Assembly: GCF_030867095.1 (NCBI RefSeq)
Contig: NW_026775392.1
Coordinates: 1-64,000, forward strand
Source of the DNA: Alligator mississippiensis
Taxonomy: Eukaryota > Chordata > Crocodylia > Alligatoridae
Direction of reading: 5' to 3'
Length of the DNA: 64,000 nt
Made by a program: the position numbers and the translations under genes. Positions within the stretch are counted from its first letter, which is position 1. Every line of letters begins with the position of its first letter. The notes under the pieces are model-generated. The model worked only from the letters and a program-made list of their open reading frames with translations, searched no databases and was not told the origin of the DNA. Of the stretch, positions 10,605 through 22,560 are shown piece after piece.

Positions 10605-13600
10605 ATGGCCTCCAAGGACAGTGATCCCCGGGCTGCCATCTCTGAGCCCCAGGGGCAGAAGCAGCAGGTAGGTGCACCCTGCAGTGCTGGGGCTGCCTGG
10701 GGTGGGTGTGGTCCTGCTTGGGACTAGGGACCCTGCTCCCGAGCAGCCCAGCCTGGTGCTGGTGCCAGCTGTTGTGAGCCGAGAGTGGGGAGCAGGCCCA
10801 CCCTTGGCAGGGAGTGGGCTCTGCTCGGCAAAGCTGAGGGACTGGATGAGTCCCCCTCGGCCCCAGAGCAGTCAAGTGCTGGCTCTGCCCACCCTGAGAC
10901 CTCCTCTTCCTGTGGGGTGAATGTGTGACCGTTTGAGCTCAACGGTGAATAAGTCAATGTATATGCCTGAGGGCAGTTGTCCTATCTGGCCATGTGGAGA
11001 AGGAGGGTCCTGGAGGTCCAGTTCCTAAGGTAGCCATGAAAATGGAGTCGGTTGAGGGTAAGTGGAGCTGAGCAGGAACTGGGGCGTGTAATCCTCCACA
11101 ATGAGTCTGTGGCCAGCTTGTTACAAGGCTGGAGACTCAATGGCAGGACCAGTGAAGGCTGTGAATATTTTCCACAAGCCTTGGAGGCTGCAGCGGCAGG
11201 GGGCTGGTCAGCCCTGGTCCAGCTCTGCTTCCTGCTGCAAGGTTGGGAGGCAATGTCCACAATAATCCCTCTGCCCCATGGGAGTGAGGACCCTTTCTGA
11301 AGCCCTGTGGCTCCGTGCCACCTGTAGAGCCTCGGGAGGAGGCAGCCGTGAGGTTATTGCTGACAGAAGTCTTGGCAGCATCTTCAAGGAGGCGGACAGG
11401 CCCTCCTCTACCCAGCTCCTGTCATCTTCCCTATGCAGCCCTGTGCTTCCAATGCAGTAAAAACTCTCTCCCTCCCCTAGGTGCCTGCAGAGGCCAAGGA
11501 CCTGGATGCAGCTCCAGTGGCAGTGGCCAAGGATGCTGTCTGCAGCACAGCTGCTGGGCCCAAGGCTGCAGTGTCCAGCATGGTGGATGTAGCCAAAGCA
11601 GCTGTCCAGGAGGGTGTGGAGAAGACCAGATTGGCAGTGACCAGCAGCGTGGATGCTGCAGCGGGCTTGTCTGTGGGCCAGAAAGTTACAAGTGACCTGG
11701 ACCTGGTGCTGGGGAAGACAGGGCAGTGGGTGGACCACTACCTCCCCATGACGGCTGAGGAGCTGGGTGAGGAGACTGGTACCAGGGAGGGGGAGCTTGG
11801 CAGCTGGTGGCTCCATAACCAGGGCAGTGGGCATCCTACCCTTGTGGTCACTGAAGCTACTGACCTTCATGGCTTGAAAAGCCTTTCCCAGTCTTGTGGG
11901 ATCTCCCTCTGGCTGCTCCTGGCACACATGGGGGAACTGGAGGACGAGTGAGGAGCTGGATTGATTCCAGCCTGTTCTCCTTCCCTCCAGGAGGGCTACC
12001 GCTTCCAGCGGGCAGTGCTGCACAGCCAAAAAGCTGTGCAGGAAGTGGCGACCATTGCTTTTTGCTATTTGAAGTAGTACAGTTGGGTTAGTGCAACACG
12101 AAGCGGCCACAAACACTGGGCAGGGGTGTCCTGGTCCAGGTTGCCCCAGCTCCAGTTATGCCATGGTGAGCAGAGCCTGGAGGCACTTGTGGTTCAGAGG
12201 CTGCTACTTGAGCCCTCTGAGGGTCCCACAGGCGGGATGACACTATGCAAGCCCCTTTGTAGGGCTTGGTTGGAGTTAGATTGTTTCACTGGGGTGGAGG
12301 GGTCCTCAACACTTTGGGGGCAGGGAGGCTGTGCCAGGCTTTGGAGGCATCCTCCTAACCCCCTAGCTTACACCCTCTCCTGCTCCCCCCCCTAATGCAA
12401 GGCAGCTGTGCCATACTTGCTTTCCCATGGGTTCACTGTCCTCACAAGCTCCCTCAGGGGCCCTGACCCCCCTTTTTCTCCCCCCCCCCCCCCTTGCCTG
12501 GGCTAATGCTTGAGTCTGCAGGTCCTGACTGGTCCCCACTGATGGGGTGGTTTCTCCTGCTTTCTTCCAGCTGCACTTGCTGCCTCTGTGCAAGGGGCAG
12601 AGGTGGCTCCACTGGAGCAGCAGAAGCAGCAGCAGAGCTACTATGTGTGCCTGGGCTCCCTCTCTACTCGCCTGCAGCAGCGAGCCTACCAGCACTCCCT
12701 GAGCAAGATGAGGAGTGCCAGGCAGAGCGCCCTGGAGGCCCTGGTCCAGCTGCAGCAAGCTGTGGACCTGGTAGGGCCTCCCTTCCTGCAGCACCCCTTC
12801 CTCCTCCCAGGGTTCAGGGCGTTGCAGGAGTTGGCTTGCAGGAGCTGGCCAGCCTGGATGTGTACCTGGACAAGCGTGCCGGCAGGGGCTGAATGTGCAG
12901 GGTTTAGGTACAAAAGGATCCTGAAGGACCTGTGGTTCGGGTGTCCCCTCCCTGCCCCATTTGGGCATGGGATCAAGTGGTCCCTCTTTCCCTAGCCCTT
13001 AGCTTGCCTGAGAACCTAAGTCTCCAGGGCCTGCTGCTTGGGGAGGACCTGCCTTCCAGTGAGGCCCGGTGGTATCTCTGCTCTAGTACCATTGGCTCCA
13101 GAAGGCATCTGTGGCTGCCTAAGTGGAGGAGGATGCTGTGGGGGTGTTGGCACTGTCCTGCCTTGTAACCTCATCTTGTGTGCCCTAGATTGGCTCAGCC
13201 AAGCAGACTGGGGATCAGATGGTGCACGACAGCCAGGAGAAGCTGCAGCAGCTGTGGCTGGAGTGGCGCCAGGGCCAGCCAGGAAGCCAGGAGGGGGACA
13301 GCACCCCACAGCCTGAGGTAGGAGTGCCCCTGCTCCAGAGCAGCCTGGCCATGCCCTGGGGCAAGTCTTGCCCCTAGGGAGCCTGCTGAGGCTTTCTCTC
13401 ACTCTGGCTCCATCTCTCCCTGCAGGAGATGGGATCCCAGGCTCTGGCCACTGTCCAGACCCTCCTCCAGCAAGAGCAGGATGCCTGGCAGAGCCTGATA
13501 GCCAGTATCCAGGGGCTGCCAACCAGCATGCAGGAGCAGGTCCAGCAGGGCTGCCAGCACCTGGGGGAGCTCCAGGCTGCCTTCTCCAGTGCCCCGTCCT

Positions 13601-13794
13601 TCCAGGAGCTGCCTGAGGGGCTGCTGAGCCAGAGCAGGGAGAAGCTGGCCAAGGCCCAGGAGTGCCTGGATGATCTGCTGGAGTATGTGATTAAGAACAT
13701 CCCCCTGACCTGGGTTGTGGGGCCACTTTCTCCTGCTGGAGGCTCTGCAGAGCAGGTGGAGGAGCCTGCAGGGGAAGGGAAGGTGGAGCCCTGA
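10605..13794 (+). CDS. PLIN3: Perilipin family lipid-droplet coat protein, PLIN3-like, short form without the PAT exons
   Basis: Five coding exons join in frame: 10605-10667, 11481-11766, 12571-12770, 13189-13317 and 13426-13794, all with GT/AG boundaries, giving 348 residues. Exon 1 encodes MASKDSDPRAAISE...QKQQ. Exon 2 encodes the 11-mer-type helices and VLGKTGQWVDHYLPMT. Exon 3 joins as EELAALAAS and reads on to SYYVCLGSLSTRL. Exon 4 carries QEKLQQLWLEW. Exon 5 carries SIQGLPTSMQEQVQQ, LLEYVIKNIPLTWVVGP and a short acidic tail. Motif order matches PLIN3 (TIP47); the EELAALAA stretch is also PLIN5-like. Perilipins coat lipid droplets and limit lipase access. Human PLIN3 is 434 residues; the roughly 86 missing residues are the N-terminal PAT half, for which no exon is visible between 10668 and 11480. 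The ATG has a good context (GCCATGG). Confidence 0.85.
12480..12494 (+). repeat. Poly-C run
   Basis: A run of about 14 C lies in the intron before the third coding exon of the perilipin gene. It may also be a site of sequencing slippage. Confidence 0.8.
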
Positions 13795-14198
13795 AGAACT
13801 AAACCCCTCTTGGGTTATGCCTAGTAAAGGGGTCCTTTCTCTCCAAGGGATTTGATTCAAGCTGTGAAGGTGGGGTAGTCTCATCATCTTCCTTCTGATG
13901 GGCAAGTCTTTTGCCCTCCCCACTGAGCTGGGTATTCACTTGGGTGTCCCAGAAAGGGCTGCCTTTCCCTGGATGGCTCTAATCCTGCTGTACCAATTGG
14001 CCTGTCAGCTGCCTCCTGATCGAAGGCTTCTTCTGCTCCAAATCCCTTGCCTGCCTTGTGCCTGTTTGGTTGCTGGCTTAGTGTTGATCACTGTTGCATT
14101 CACAGCCTGTCCTGAACATGTTCTTCCACCAAGTTGCAGGGAGGAAAGGAGTCCTCCTGAAGCAGTTTTGTAGAGGGGATGGTTTCACCTGCTACTAG

Positions 14199-14204
14199 AA
14201 TAAA
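14199..14204 (+). terminator. Polyadenylation signal of the perilipin gene
   Basis: AATAAA stands 405 bases past the stop codon and is followed within about 20 bases by an A-rich stretch. It gives a compact 3' UTR of about 420 bases. Confidence 0.7.
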
Positions 14205-15100
14205 TGCTGCATTTGAAAAAATGCTCTCCTAATTGGCTTCTAATTTGTTGGTCCCCAGCAACTCCTGTTCCTGCAGTGTCTCCCTTCCCCAGTTGACTTC
14301 CTCATCCTACTGCTGGAAAGGAAGCAGCTCATTCTCTTTTTTTCCTCGTGGCCTTGTCTCACTTGTTCCAGCTTCCTGCGTTCTATTATTCCTTGCTCCT
14401 GTTGTGCTTCTCACTTCCTCCAGTTCGTTACAGGAAACAGGAGGAGGAAGCAAGGCACCTGGTGTCCCTCTGTGTTTTGCCCACTTCCAGGAAGCCTGCA
14501 GGAACTATGTATACTTTTTGCCCTTTTCCCCTGCCTTCCTTTCTTCCCTAGTGCAGCAACTCCTTTCCTTCCTAAGAAGTCTCGGGGCTGAAAGCAGGGC
14601 ATGTGGCTGAGAAGCTGGGTGGGGATCTGCATCTGAGGGCGGGAGGGCTTGGGGCTGGGACCAGGATGATGGGTTGGGAGAGCATGGGGCTAGGGCCTGA
14701 GCAGGAGCCGTAATCTCCTTGTTCCATCCTTGCCTGTTGAACTGATGCTGGTTGCATGGTGGGCCGCAGCTCTGCCCCAATCCAATGCTGTTACAGCCCC
14801 ATAATCACAACTTCTGGTCTCACTTCCTTTCCTGCTTCTGACTGCAGTTCTCCACCTGGCTACAGCCCTATCCTAATACCCCAACCCATCTGCCTCACAC
14901 CCATGGCTGGGGGTGAAGCCTGTGTGGGCTGGGTGATCTGTCCAGTGGAGCCAGGCTAGGCTTCCCACCCATCCCTAATTGGGTGGGACAGTCCTGGAAT
15001 GAGAACACCAAGTCCTAGGCTGCATGACTTGGAGATGACACTTGTCTGGGGTTCACAGCATCAAGCAGGGATGTGGGGTTTCTGCTCACCACAGGAGATG
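14205..15100. other. Unassigned sequence downstream of the perilipin gene
   Basis: Pyrimidine-rich DNA with no supported exon or repeat. Confidence 0.4.
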
Positions 15101-15440
15101 ATGGGCTTCCTCTTGTAGGCTGGCAGTGTTCTAGTTGGCAAAGGGCTGCCAGGAGCAGGCTGCAGGGGGGCCACGTGCATGTGTGGTGCATGGGGTCTGG
15201 GCATGGAGTGGGTGGAGCCCTGGCCAGTTTGCTGTCACTGTGTGCATTCCCCAGGGTGGGGTATGGAGGGGACATGTGCCCCCTCCAGATTTCTGTGCAG
15301 GGTGGGGGTGGATGCAGGCTGCCTGCTGCAGTCTCAGGGTTCCCTGCTCTGCTGTTGTCCCCTGGGAACCCCACATAGGCTGTACCACCATGGCAAGGTA
15401 GTTGGAAGGAGCTATTACCAGGGCTGCTGGGAAACGGAAT
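15101..15440 (+). repeat. GC-rich dispersed repeat, copy 1
   Basis: Words such as GGGGTATGGAGGGG, CCAGATTTCTGTGC and GGGTGGGGGTGGATGC recur in the same order at 54.5-54.7 kb. Two diverged copies of one dispersed element are the simplest reading. The overlapping open frames on both strands are not genes. The class is unknown. Confidence 0.5.
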
Positions 15441-16398
15441 CAGGTAGCTGTACTGCCCCCAGCCTGCTGCACAGGTCGGGGTGGCAGGGCTGGCTACATG
15501 TGCCAAGGCCTGGGCTGCTCTCCATGCCTGGACTGAGCAGGGCTGAGGGCCCCATTGTGGGCTGGCCAAAATGCCTTGACACAGCCCACAGTCCAGATGC
15601 AGTGTGACTTGCCTATCCCTATTCTAGGAGCCTCATCTCTTTCCATTGCTCCCGCCTGCCTCTCTTTAGAGTGAATCCTTCTCTGGTGCTGCGGGGGGCC
15701 TGCACTGCTCTTAGGTAAGCAGAAGGATCTCGGGCTGAGTTGCCCTTTTCTTGCCTTGAGACCCTTGTATTGCCCCCTGTCCCTTCCTCGTTTTTGAGGA
15801 AATGCTGAACTCCACCCTTCCCAGCTCACTTTAACCATGGGCAGTTCTCGGGCTCATAAAGAGATCAGATGTTTTACTCCATCAATGCCAATGGCCACAA
15901 GGGGCAACCTGTGCACTTTTGCCTGCCTGGCAACACAGGGACCTGGAGAGAAGGGGTGGAGCTGCCAGATCTCTTCTTGTAACCTGTAACAAATGCTTGC
16001 TCCAAATTACTCTTGTACTGAGCTGAGAAGAGTGCAGTGACTTGATGTTTCTGGCTCTAAGCTGGGCCTACCCTGAGAATTAAAAATGCATCGGACCAAG
16101 GGAGCTGCTCTGAGCCCCGGTGAGAAGCAAACAAGCCTGGTCTGTGATGGCACCTGGCACTCGCAAGGAGCAGTCACGCTGGCTTTTGGGAGGACAAGAC
16201 TCCCTAAGGAGTGGTGTCTCTGCAGCCACCTGGTGCTAGTGTTATGCTTCCCAATCATTATGGCTTCCCTTCCCCACCTCATATGCCTGTCCTTTCCTTG
16301 TCTCAAAATACCCAATGGCCATGTGAATTGATATAAGCAAATCTCTTCCTCCTTTCGGTGGTTTCAGACCCCAAGGAGCTAGTGTGTGTGTCTCCAGC

Positions 16399-16441
16399 AT
16401 GGAAGCCAAGGCTGGCTGCAAGGGCGATGGTGAGCAACAAG
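16399..16441 (+). other. Orphan exon-like segment (MEAKAGCKGDGEQQ)
   Basis: A TTTCAG acceptor (about 16363-16368) and an ATG at 16399 open a 14-codon frame, MEAKAGCKGDGEQQ, that runs into a possible donor GGTAACT at about 16440. Its layout recalls the short first coding exon of perilipins, which also ends in QQ. No second exon was found downstream before the hAT element. It may be chance. Confidence 0.2.
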
Positions 16442-16816
16442 GTAACTCAGGGCAGCTCTAATCAAAGATGATTCCTTACCCGATATAGAGATGACCCTGG
16501 CTGCAGTGAGCAGCAGTGGAAGAAAAAGCGCTTGGAAAATCTTCTGGTTTGACTTCACCTTTCTGTTTAGATCCCATCCAGATTTCTTTCAGAAAATAGC
16601 TGCTGATACTGGAGTGAGTGTCACCCAAAGCCTCCGGTAGAAATGGGGGATCTCTGCAGTGCTGTATGCCACTTTTCATCGATTTCCTCCTTATCCCATG
16701 AGGAAGAGGAAAGGGAACAAGAAGCATTGTCGAATGTGCCTAACACCAAAAGGAGTGCACTGCAGATGTCTCTATGTGGCCAACTGCTCGAGGCAAGCGT
16801 GGTTGTCCACCTAGTA

Positions 16817-17442
16817 CAGGGGTGGACAAATGGCAGATGTGGCCAGTGGCTGGACTCCACTTCCTAGCAGCCCCTGCCTGCACCCCTCCTTGCTGGTCTC
16901 AGTGGAGACCCCGACAGCAGTGGGGCCACAGGGCCTGGCCCTGTGCTGGCATAGCCCCACACTGTCAGGGCCCTGCCACTCCTGTGGTCTTCATGGAGGC
17001 CAGCTAGGAGGGGCATAGGCAGGGCCCGTGGCAGGGCAGGAGCTGGGCAGGGCCCAGGCCAGGATCTGGCAGTGGGCATGGTGTGGGTATGGGGCTGGAG
17101 CTGGGGTGGAGCTGCAATGCATTCCCTGCATGCCTCCGCCTCTGGAGCCCACGCTCGTTGCAGGGGCATGCGGGCAGGGGATAGCAGCTCTGCCCTGACC
17201 CTGGCTTCCCCAAAACTGTATTCTCCCCATCCATGCCTGTACCTCTTGCTCCTGGATACAGCCACATTGTAGCTGCCTAGCCATGCCTCCTGCTCATGCA
17301 GGTCCCACCTCTGGCGGTGGGTGTTGCAGGGGAGGGAGCCAGGGCAGCGGGGCTGGGTCCAGCAGGGACAGCCACAAGGAGCTGCTGCCATAGGCACTGC
17401 TGGGCAATGGAGTCTGCTGTAGAACAGAAGTTACCCACCCCG
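16817..17442. mobile_element. hAT-type non-autonomous DNA transposon
   Basis: The left end CAGGGGTGGACAAATGGC and right end GTTACCCACCCCG are inverted relatives of the common hAT end CAGGGGTGGGCAAA. The element is flanked by an 8-bp duplication with one difference, ACCTAGTA at 16809-16816 and ATCTAGTA at 17443-17450, the size expected of hAT transposases. The 626-bp body is GC-rich, has no transposase frame and was moved in trans. Confidence 0.8.
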
Positions 17443-19300
17443 ATCTAGTAGCTTTGCTTGTGCTATCCGTACACCTAGGAGCCCCAGACATAGGCTGGGA
17501 CTGCGCTGGGGTTAGTGCTGTGAAGGCACCTGGTACAGAGGTGGTCCCTGGTACTTGCGTTCTGTTCTAGTGAACGTGGACCTGTGCACATGAATGTGTC
17601 CCCTGAAAGGATGGACCCAGGCATCTTGGTACCCATGATGCTTCGTGATGTTCTCAATAAAAGAAATCAGGGGTAAAACTCCCCCAAACGAGGATGGTCT
17701 GATTCACACGTTCCCATTGATTCAAATTTGCCCACAGGCAGGTTTGGCCATACATGGGTCCATCAAGGTGAAAAACTACAGCACTGTCTCTACCAGGATC
17801 TTACTTTCCTAGTCCCTATTGATGTCCTCCCTGGAGTGTGTGATCTCAATGGAAAACCCACAGCTTTGTGCAGTGGAGGCCAATTTTAGCATGATCCAAC
17901 ATCTGGGGCACGGTGAGAAGAAGAAGAAGACGCAATGGGTTATGGAAAACTGCAGAAAATAGAAGGGAACCATAAAGAGCAAACAGGTTCATGTCAAGGA
18001 AGCAGCCACAGCTGCCCAGCAGCCCCAAGAAGACTGCAGCTGTCTGCTGCCACTATTTGTTCAGTGAGGGGGAATCCAGTCTCCATGCTCCAGGCCTCTT
18101 TGGGTGTCAGTCATGTCACAGATCAGGGCATTTTATTTGCAAATACAGGTGAGTTTTCAAGCTGAAGATGATTGGAGGGTGTGTGGGCAAGCAAGGTACT
18201 GACTTGCAGGGGTGGAAGATGAGAGACTGCTGTCCCTGTCCAGAGCACAGAAACTGCTTGTGGGGCTTCTGGATGTTACTGTCCCTGTTGGAAAATGATA
18301 GGTGCAAAGACCTGCACCCACAGGGCCTAGGGAGGGTCATCCTCACCCTAATGGCAGTCTGGGGGAGCTGGTATAATAAAGCATGGAGAGGAGCCTGTTG
18401 GCCCATCTCCCATGTTGGGAAGACCCTCATGTTTCTGCGAGATGTTGATTTCTCTTTCAAAAGCTAGCTTGCAGTTGGGGTGTTTCAAGGTGGTAGATGG
18501 AGTTAAGATATCACAAGAACTGTTTCGAAGTGGGGAGTGGAGTGAAGATGGTGCAGAGGCAGCTTTGATTCAGCGATCAGAGTAGAAGCATGATCAGAGT
18601 AGAGGCGACAGCAGCTTTGCTGAGGTGCTCCCCTGAAGGCCTCCCTAAGTGGCACGTGAGCTGGGATTGCTCTGGCTGGGAGAGCCCCCAAGGCAAGATG
18701 TCCCTCAGGGGTGAGAGAGAGTCTGGCCCGGACTTCAGGCTCCATCATTTTGGGCAAGGAACAGAGTAACACAGGACAGGAAGAAGTGACTCTCGAGCTC
18801 AGGGGCCACCCACAACCCGGTGAGGAAGATTAATTTTAGCAATGTGTTCAGCTGGCTTCCCTGAGTTGGTGCCATGCTGCTTTCCTTCCCCTCCTAGTTC
18901 AGCCCTGTTTCTTTGAACCCTTAGACTCATTTCTGGCTAGTGGAAAATGTTGCTTGTTGATAGCCTTCTTTCTGTCCCCCATAACCAATGGTGACATTTA
19001 CTTTCCCCGGCTCTGGCCAGCACTCAAACTGGCACGTGGGTTTGTCAGGACGGGATGCCTCTGGTTGAACAGGGCTTCATTCACTGCCACAGGGTGCCCA
19101 GCAGGAACAGGAACTATCTCTGCCCAGGCCTGCACTTCTGCCCTAGTGCAGAATATGTGCCCAATAGGCTGTGTGCTTGTTCCCCTGCCAGCTATAGGGA
19201 CTATGCAAATGGTCTCCCTCTGCCCCCTCTCCCTGCAGGGTGGCGCACACTGTCACTGAAAAACACACTCGACTTGTTTTCTAATCTCACCGAATGCTGT
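17443..19300. other. Unassigned intergenic sequence
   Basis: No gene, RNA or named repeat is supported in this stretch. Open frames are short and unlike known families. Confidence 0.4.
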
Positions 19301-19639
19301 TGGTGCCTCAGGCCTGTCATTTGACTGGCCTTTCTTCCTTCCTTTCTTGAAGATTGGCACCGCATTGGCATTGGCATCTCGACACAGACTCTATGCCAAA
19401 GTGTGCAGGAACATCTAGCGCAAGGCTTGAACTGGCACGCTGGTCACTAACAGCGTGTTGCACTTTGGCAGGGGAGTTCTCTGGTTACAACTTTAGATGG
19501 CTTCTAAACTGGTGCAGCAATGAGCAAAAGATGATTAGCAGATCCCCACTTCAAAGAAGTGGTTAGTTGAAAATCCTGATGAATGACAATATTATAAGGG
19601 TTCTGATGGAAACAGGACTCAATCCTCAGCTGCTATAAA

Positions 19640-19912
19640 TGGGTGCAACTCCGCTGAAGTCACTGGGACAACAGCCAACCAATTTAAAAAGCATCACTGG
19701 TTACCTGGTCAGAGGAGCAGGGGCTTTTCCCTCCCCCACCCAGGTGACCAGAGGGACCACACTCTCGGCACCAGGCTTTTGTCACGTAGGCAGGGAGGAA
19801 AATTCCCCCCTCCCTTACAAATTCGACCCCAGTGTCCCAAGCTGACCGGCACAGATTTCTGGAGGGAGATGCAGACGGTGGCATTTCTGCCACACTTCCC
19901 CTCCTCCTTTAA
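19640..19912 (-). mobile_element. Polypurine tract and start of the 3' LTR of the Gmr1-like element (fossil)
   Basis: Read on the minus strand, a polypurine tract (AAAGGAGGAGGGGAAG, about 19910-19895) stands directly before TGTGGCAGAAATG at 19894. This is the standard junction of internal region and 3' LTR. It lies downstream of the RNase H end of the neighbouring element in the same orientation, with about 200 bases between. The far end of the LTR was not resolved. Confidence 0.5.
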
Positions 19913-20129
19913 AAGCTCGGGCACAGGGCTTCTCAGGGCCATGTGCCTGGGTGTGTTAGGTCAGGAAGTTCACATGGGATGCCTAAAGAAAAAGAATACC
20001 TGACACATGAAACGAGTTATAGCAATAACCTAAAAAAAACATAAAACATGTTGGGTAGTCCCCACACTAGAGATCACTAGAGATCTCTCCGGTAGTCCTG
20101 AGGAGCCGTTGCCCAGAGTCCTTTCATGA

Positions 20130-21330
20130 CAGGGCAGCCGCTATCGCATTCTGGCTCCCCTTGATGTGTTCAATGGTGAAGTTGAACTCTTGAGGCTGCC
20201 AGGCCCATCGTTGAAGCTTGGTGTTGGTATTCTGCATCGTTTGCAACCATTGAAACGGAGCATGATCTGACAGGACGATGAACAGCTGCCCCCACAAGTA
20301 GGGCTGTAGCTTGTTCAGTGCCCAGACAATGGCCAGGCACTCCTTGTTGGATGAAAGGTTCTGCTCCTGCGAGATCAACTTCCTGCTCAAGTAAACCACG
20401 GGGTGTTGGTTTCCCTCGTGTTCCTGTAAAAGTATTGCTCCCAGGCCTGTGTCAGAAGCATCCGTGGCCACGGAGAATGGTTTCTCGTGGACTGGTGCCT
20501 TCAGGATCGGTTGCTTGGTCAGGGCAGCTTGTAGGGTATCAAATGCCTCTTGGCACTCCTGTTTCCAGGTCATGGGGTCAGGACTGCCCTTCTTGGTCAG
20601 CTCATGCAGCGGAGCTGCTGTTGCTCCAAATCCAGGGACAAATCTCCAGTAGTAGCCTGCCAGGCCAAGGAAGGCTCTGACTTGCTTCTTTGTCTGTGGG
20701 GGTGGCCAGTCTCTAATATCCTCAATCTTGTCCCGCAAGGGAGCTATGTGGCCTCTGCCCACGTGATGTCCCAGATAAACCACCTCAGGTAGTGCCAGCT
20801 GGCACTTCTTGGCCTTCATGGTAAGACCAGCTTGCTGTATCTTACCTAACACAGTGGCCAGATGAGTCGGGTGCGATTTAAAGTCCTGACTATAGACGGC
20901 GATGTCATCGATGTATGCCATGGCGAACTGTTCACAACCGTGCAGCAAATTGTTAATCAGTCTTTGGAAAGATGCAGGGGAGTCGCGCATCCCAAAAGGC
21001 AAGACGGTAAACTCATAAAGTCCCACAGGGGTGGTAAAGGCAGATTTGGCCACGGCATCCAGGTCCAGTGCCATCTGCCAGAACCCCTTGGACAGGTCGA
21101 GGGTCGAGATGATGTTGGCTGGGCCCAGGTGATCAAGCAAAGAGTCCATCCTGGGCATAGGGTAAGCATCAGGGGTGGTAATGGCATTCAGCTTCGTGTA
21201 GTCCACACAGAGCCAAATGGTGCCATCCTGCTTCCGGACGAGTACCACCGGGCTAGCCCAGGGACTCATTGAAGGCCGGATCACCCCCAACTCCCTCATC
21301 TCTGCAAGTTCCCACTTTATCTCCTCCATC
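20130..21330 (-). mobile_element. Reverse transcriptase and RNase H part of the Gmr1-like element (fossil)
   Basis: The translated part shows the Ty3/gypsy reverse transcriptase series: SPWASPVVLVRKQDG, ISTLDLSKGFWQ, LPFGMRDSPASFQRLI, the catalytic YIDDIAVYS and FLGLAGYYWRFVPGF. RNase H follows with TDASDTGLGAIL, NKECLAIVWAL and SDHAPFQWL. This is the best-kept part of the element. It lies downstream of the integrase part in the same orientation. Confidence 0.9.
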
Positions 21331-21479
21331 ACCTTTGCATTGACTGCGTAGGGTCAGGATTGGATAGGGCAGTGACTACCTGTGTCTATCGTGTGCACGG
21401 CCAGGTCCGCTTTACCTGGCTTGTTGGAGAACACCGTCTTGTAGTCCTTGAGTACGGTGAGCAGCTTGTCCTTGTCCTG

Positions 21480-22560
21480 GGACGGCAGATGATCCGGCAG
21501 GCAGGGCTCCTTTATCCCTGCCTCTCCGTCCCAGTCACCATACATGACCGGCTCCTCTGGGTCCTCGGGTGAGCAGTCAGCTGGGGAAACCCAGAACACC
21601 ATCTCCCCTCGGTCAATGTAGGGTTTCAGCATGTTCACATGCACTACCTTAGGCTTCTTGTGGGACCCGCTCTTGCTCACCACATAAGTCACATCATCCA
21701 GCCTGTCCAGGATGAGCCGGGGACCTTCCCAGGCCGCTCGCAGCTTGTCTGATTTTAGTGGCAGGAACACCGTGACCTTGTCGCCTCGCTCAAAGGTACG
21801 TAAGCGAGCCTTTTTGTCATACCAGACACTCTGCTTCTCCTGCGCCTGGGCCAGGGAGTCTCGTGCCACTTTCGTCATGTCAGTCAGTTTCTGACAAAAG
21901 TTAAGCACATACTCCACCACAGAGGTCTTGGTGGAAGAGATTTTCCCTTCCCACTCCTCTCTCACCAAATCAAAAGGACCTCAAACTCGCCTCCCAAACA
22001 TCAACTCGAAGGGCGAGAACCCAGTGGGCTCCTGGGGCACCTCCCAATAGGCAAAGAGCAAATGCGGCAGTTTCTCATCCCAGTCATTGGGATTAGAGTC
22101 CACATAGGCCTTTAGCACCCCTTTCAAGGTCCCATTGAACTTTTCCACCAGCCCATTTGTTTGAGGATGGGAGGCTGTGGTCTTGAGGTGTTTCACCCCA
22201 CAGCACTCCCACAGGCACTTCATCACCTCCGCCAGGAAGTTCCCACCCTGGTCAGTCAAGATCTCGGAGGGAAAACCTAGCTGGGAAAAGATCTTAGTCA
22301 GGGCATCTGCAACTACAGGTGCCTCGGTAGAGGTTAAGGCAACTGCCCCTGGGTACCGTGTCGCAAAGTCCACCAGAGTCAAGATATATTTCTTCCCTCT
22401 GCAGGTCCAATGTCTCAACGGGCCCACAATGTCTATACCCACTCTGTAGAAAGGTTGATCAGTGATCGGGAGGGGCTGTAGGGGCTGTTTGTCCCCACTC
22501 TTGCCCGTCGGCTGACACGTCTCACAAGTGTGACGGGCTAGCTGGCAGTGACCTAGCCCA
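21480..22560 (-). mobile_element. Integrase core and GPY/F-type module of the Gmr1-like element (fossil)
   Basis: From high to low coordinates the part shows TCETCQPTGKSG (end of the zinc-binding domain), GIDIVGPL, the catalytic-core words TDQGGNF and HPQTNGLVEKFNGTLK, then VWYDKKARLRTFERGD and AWEGPRLILDRL of the C-terminal module. It precedes reverse transcriptase, which defines the unusual order. Confidence 0.85.

Noticed and set aside
11208-12116. A 302-codon minus-strand frame
   Set aside because: It is the antisense shadow of the perilipin exon at 11481-11766 and its introns; the plus-strand reading has the family motifs and splice sites.
12363-13923. Long minus-strand frames of 168-201 codons
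   Set aside because: Antisense shadows of perilipin exons 3-5.
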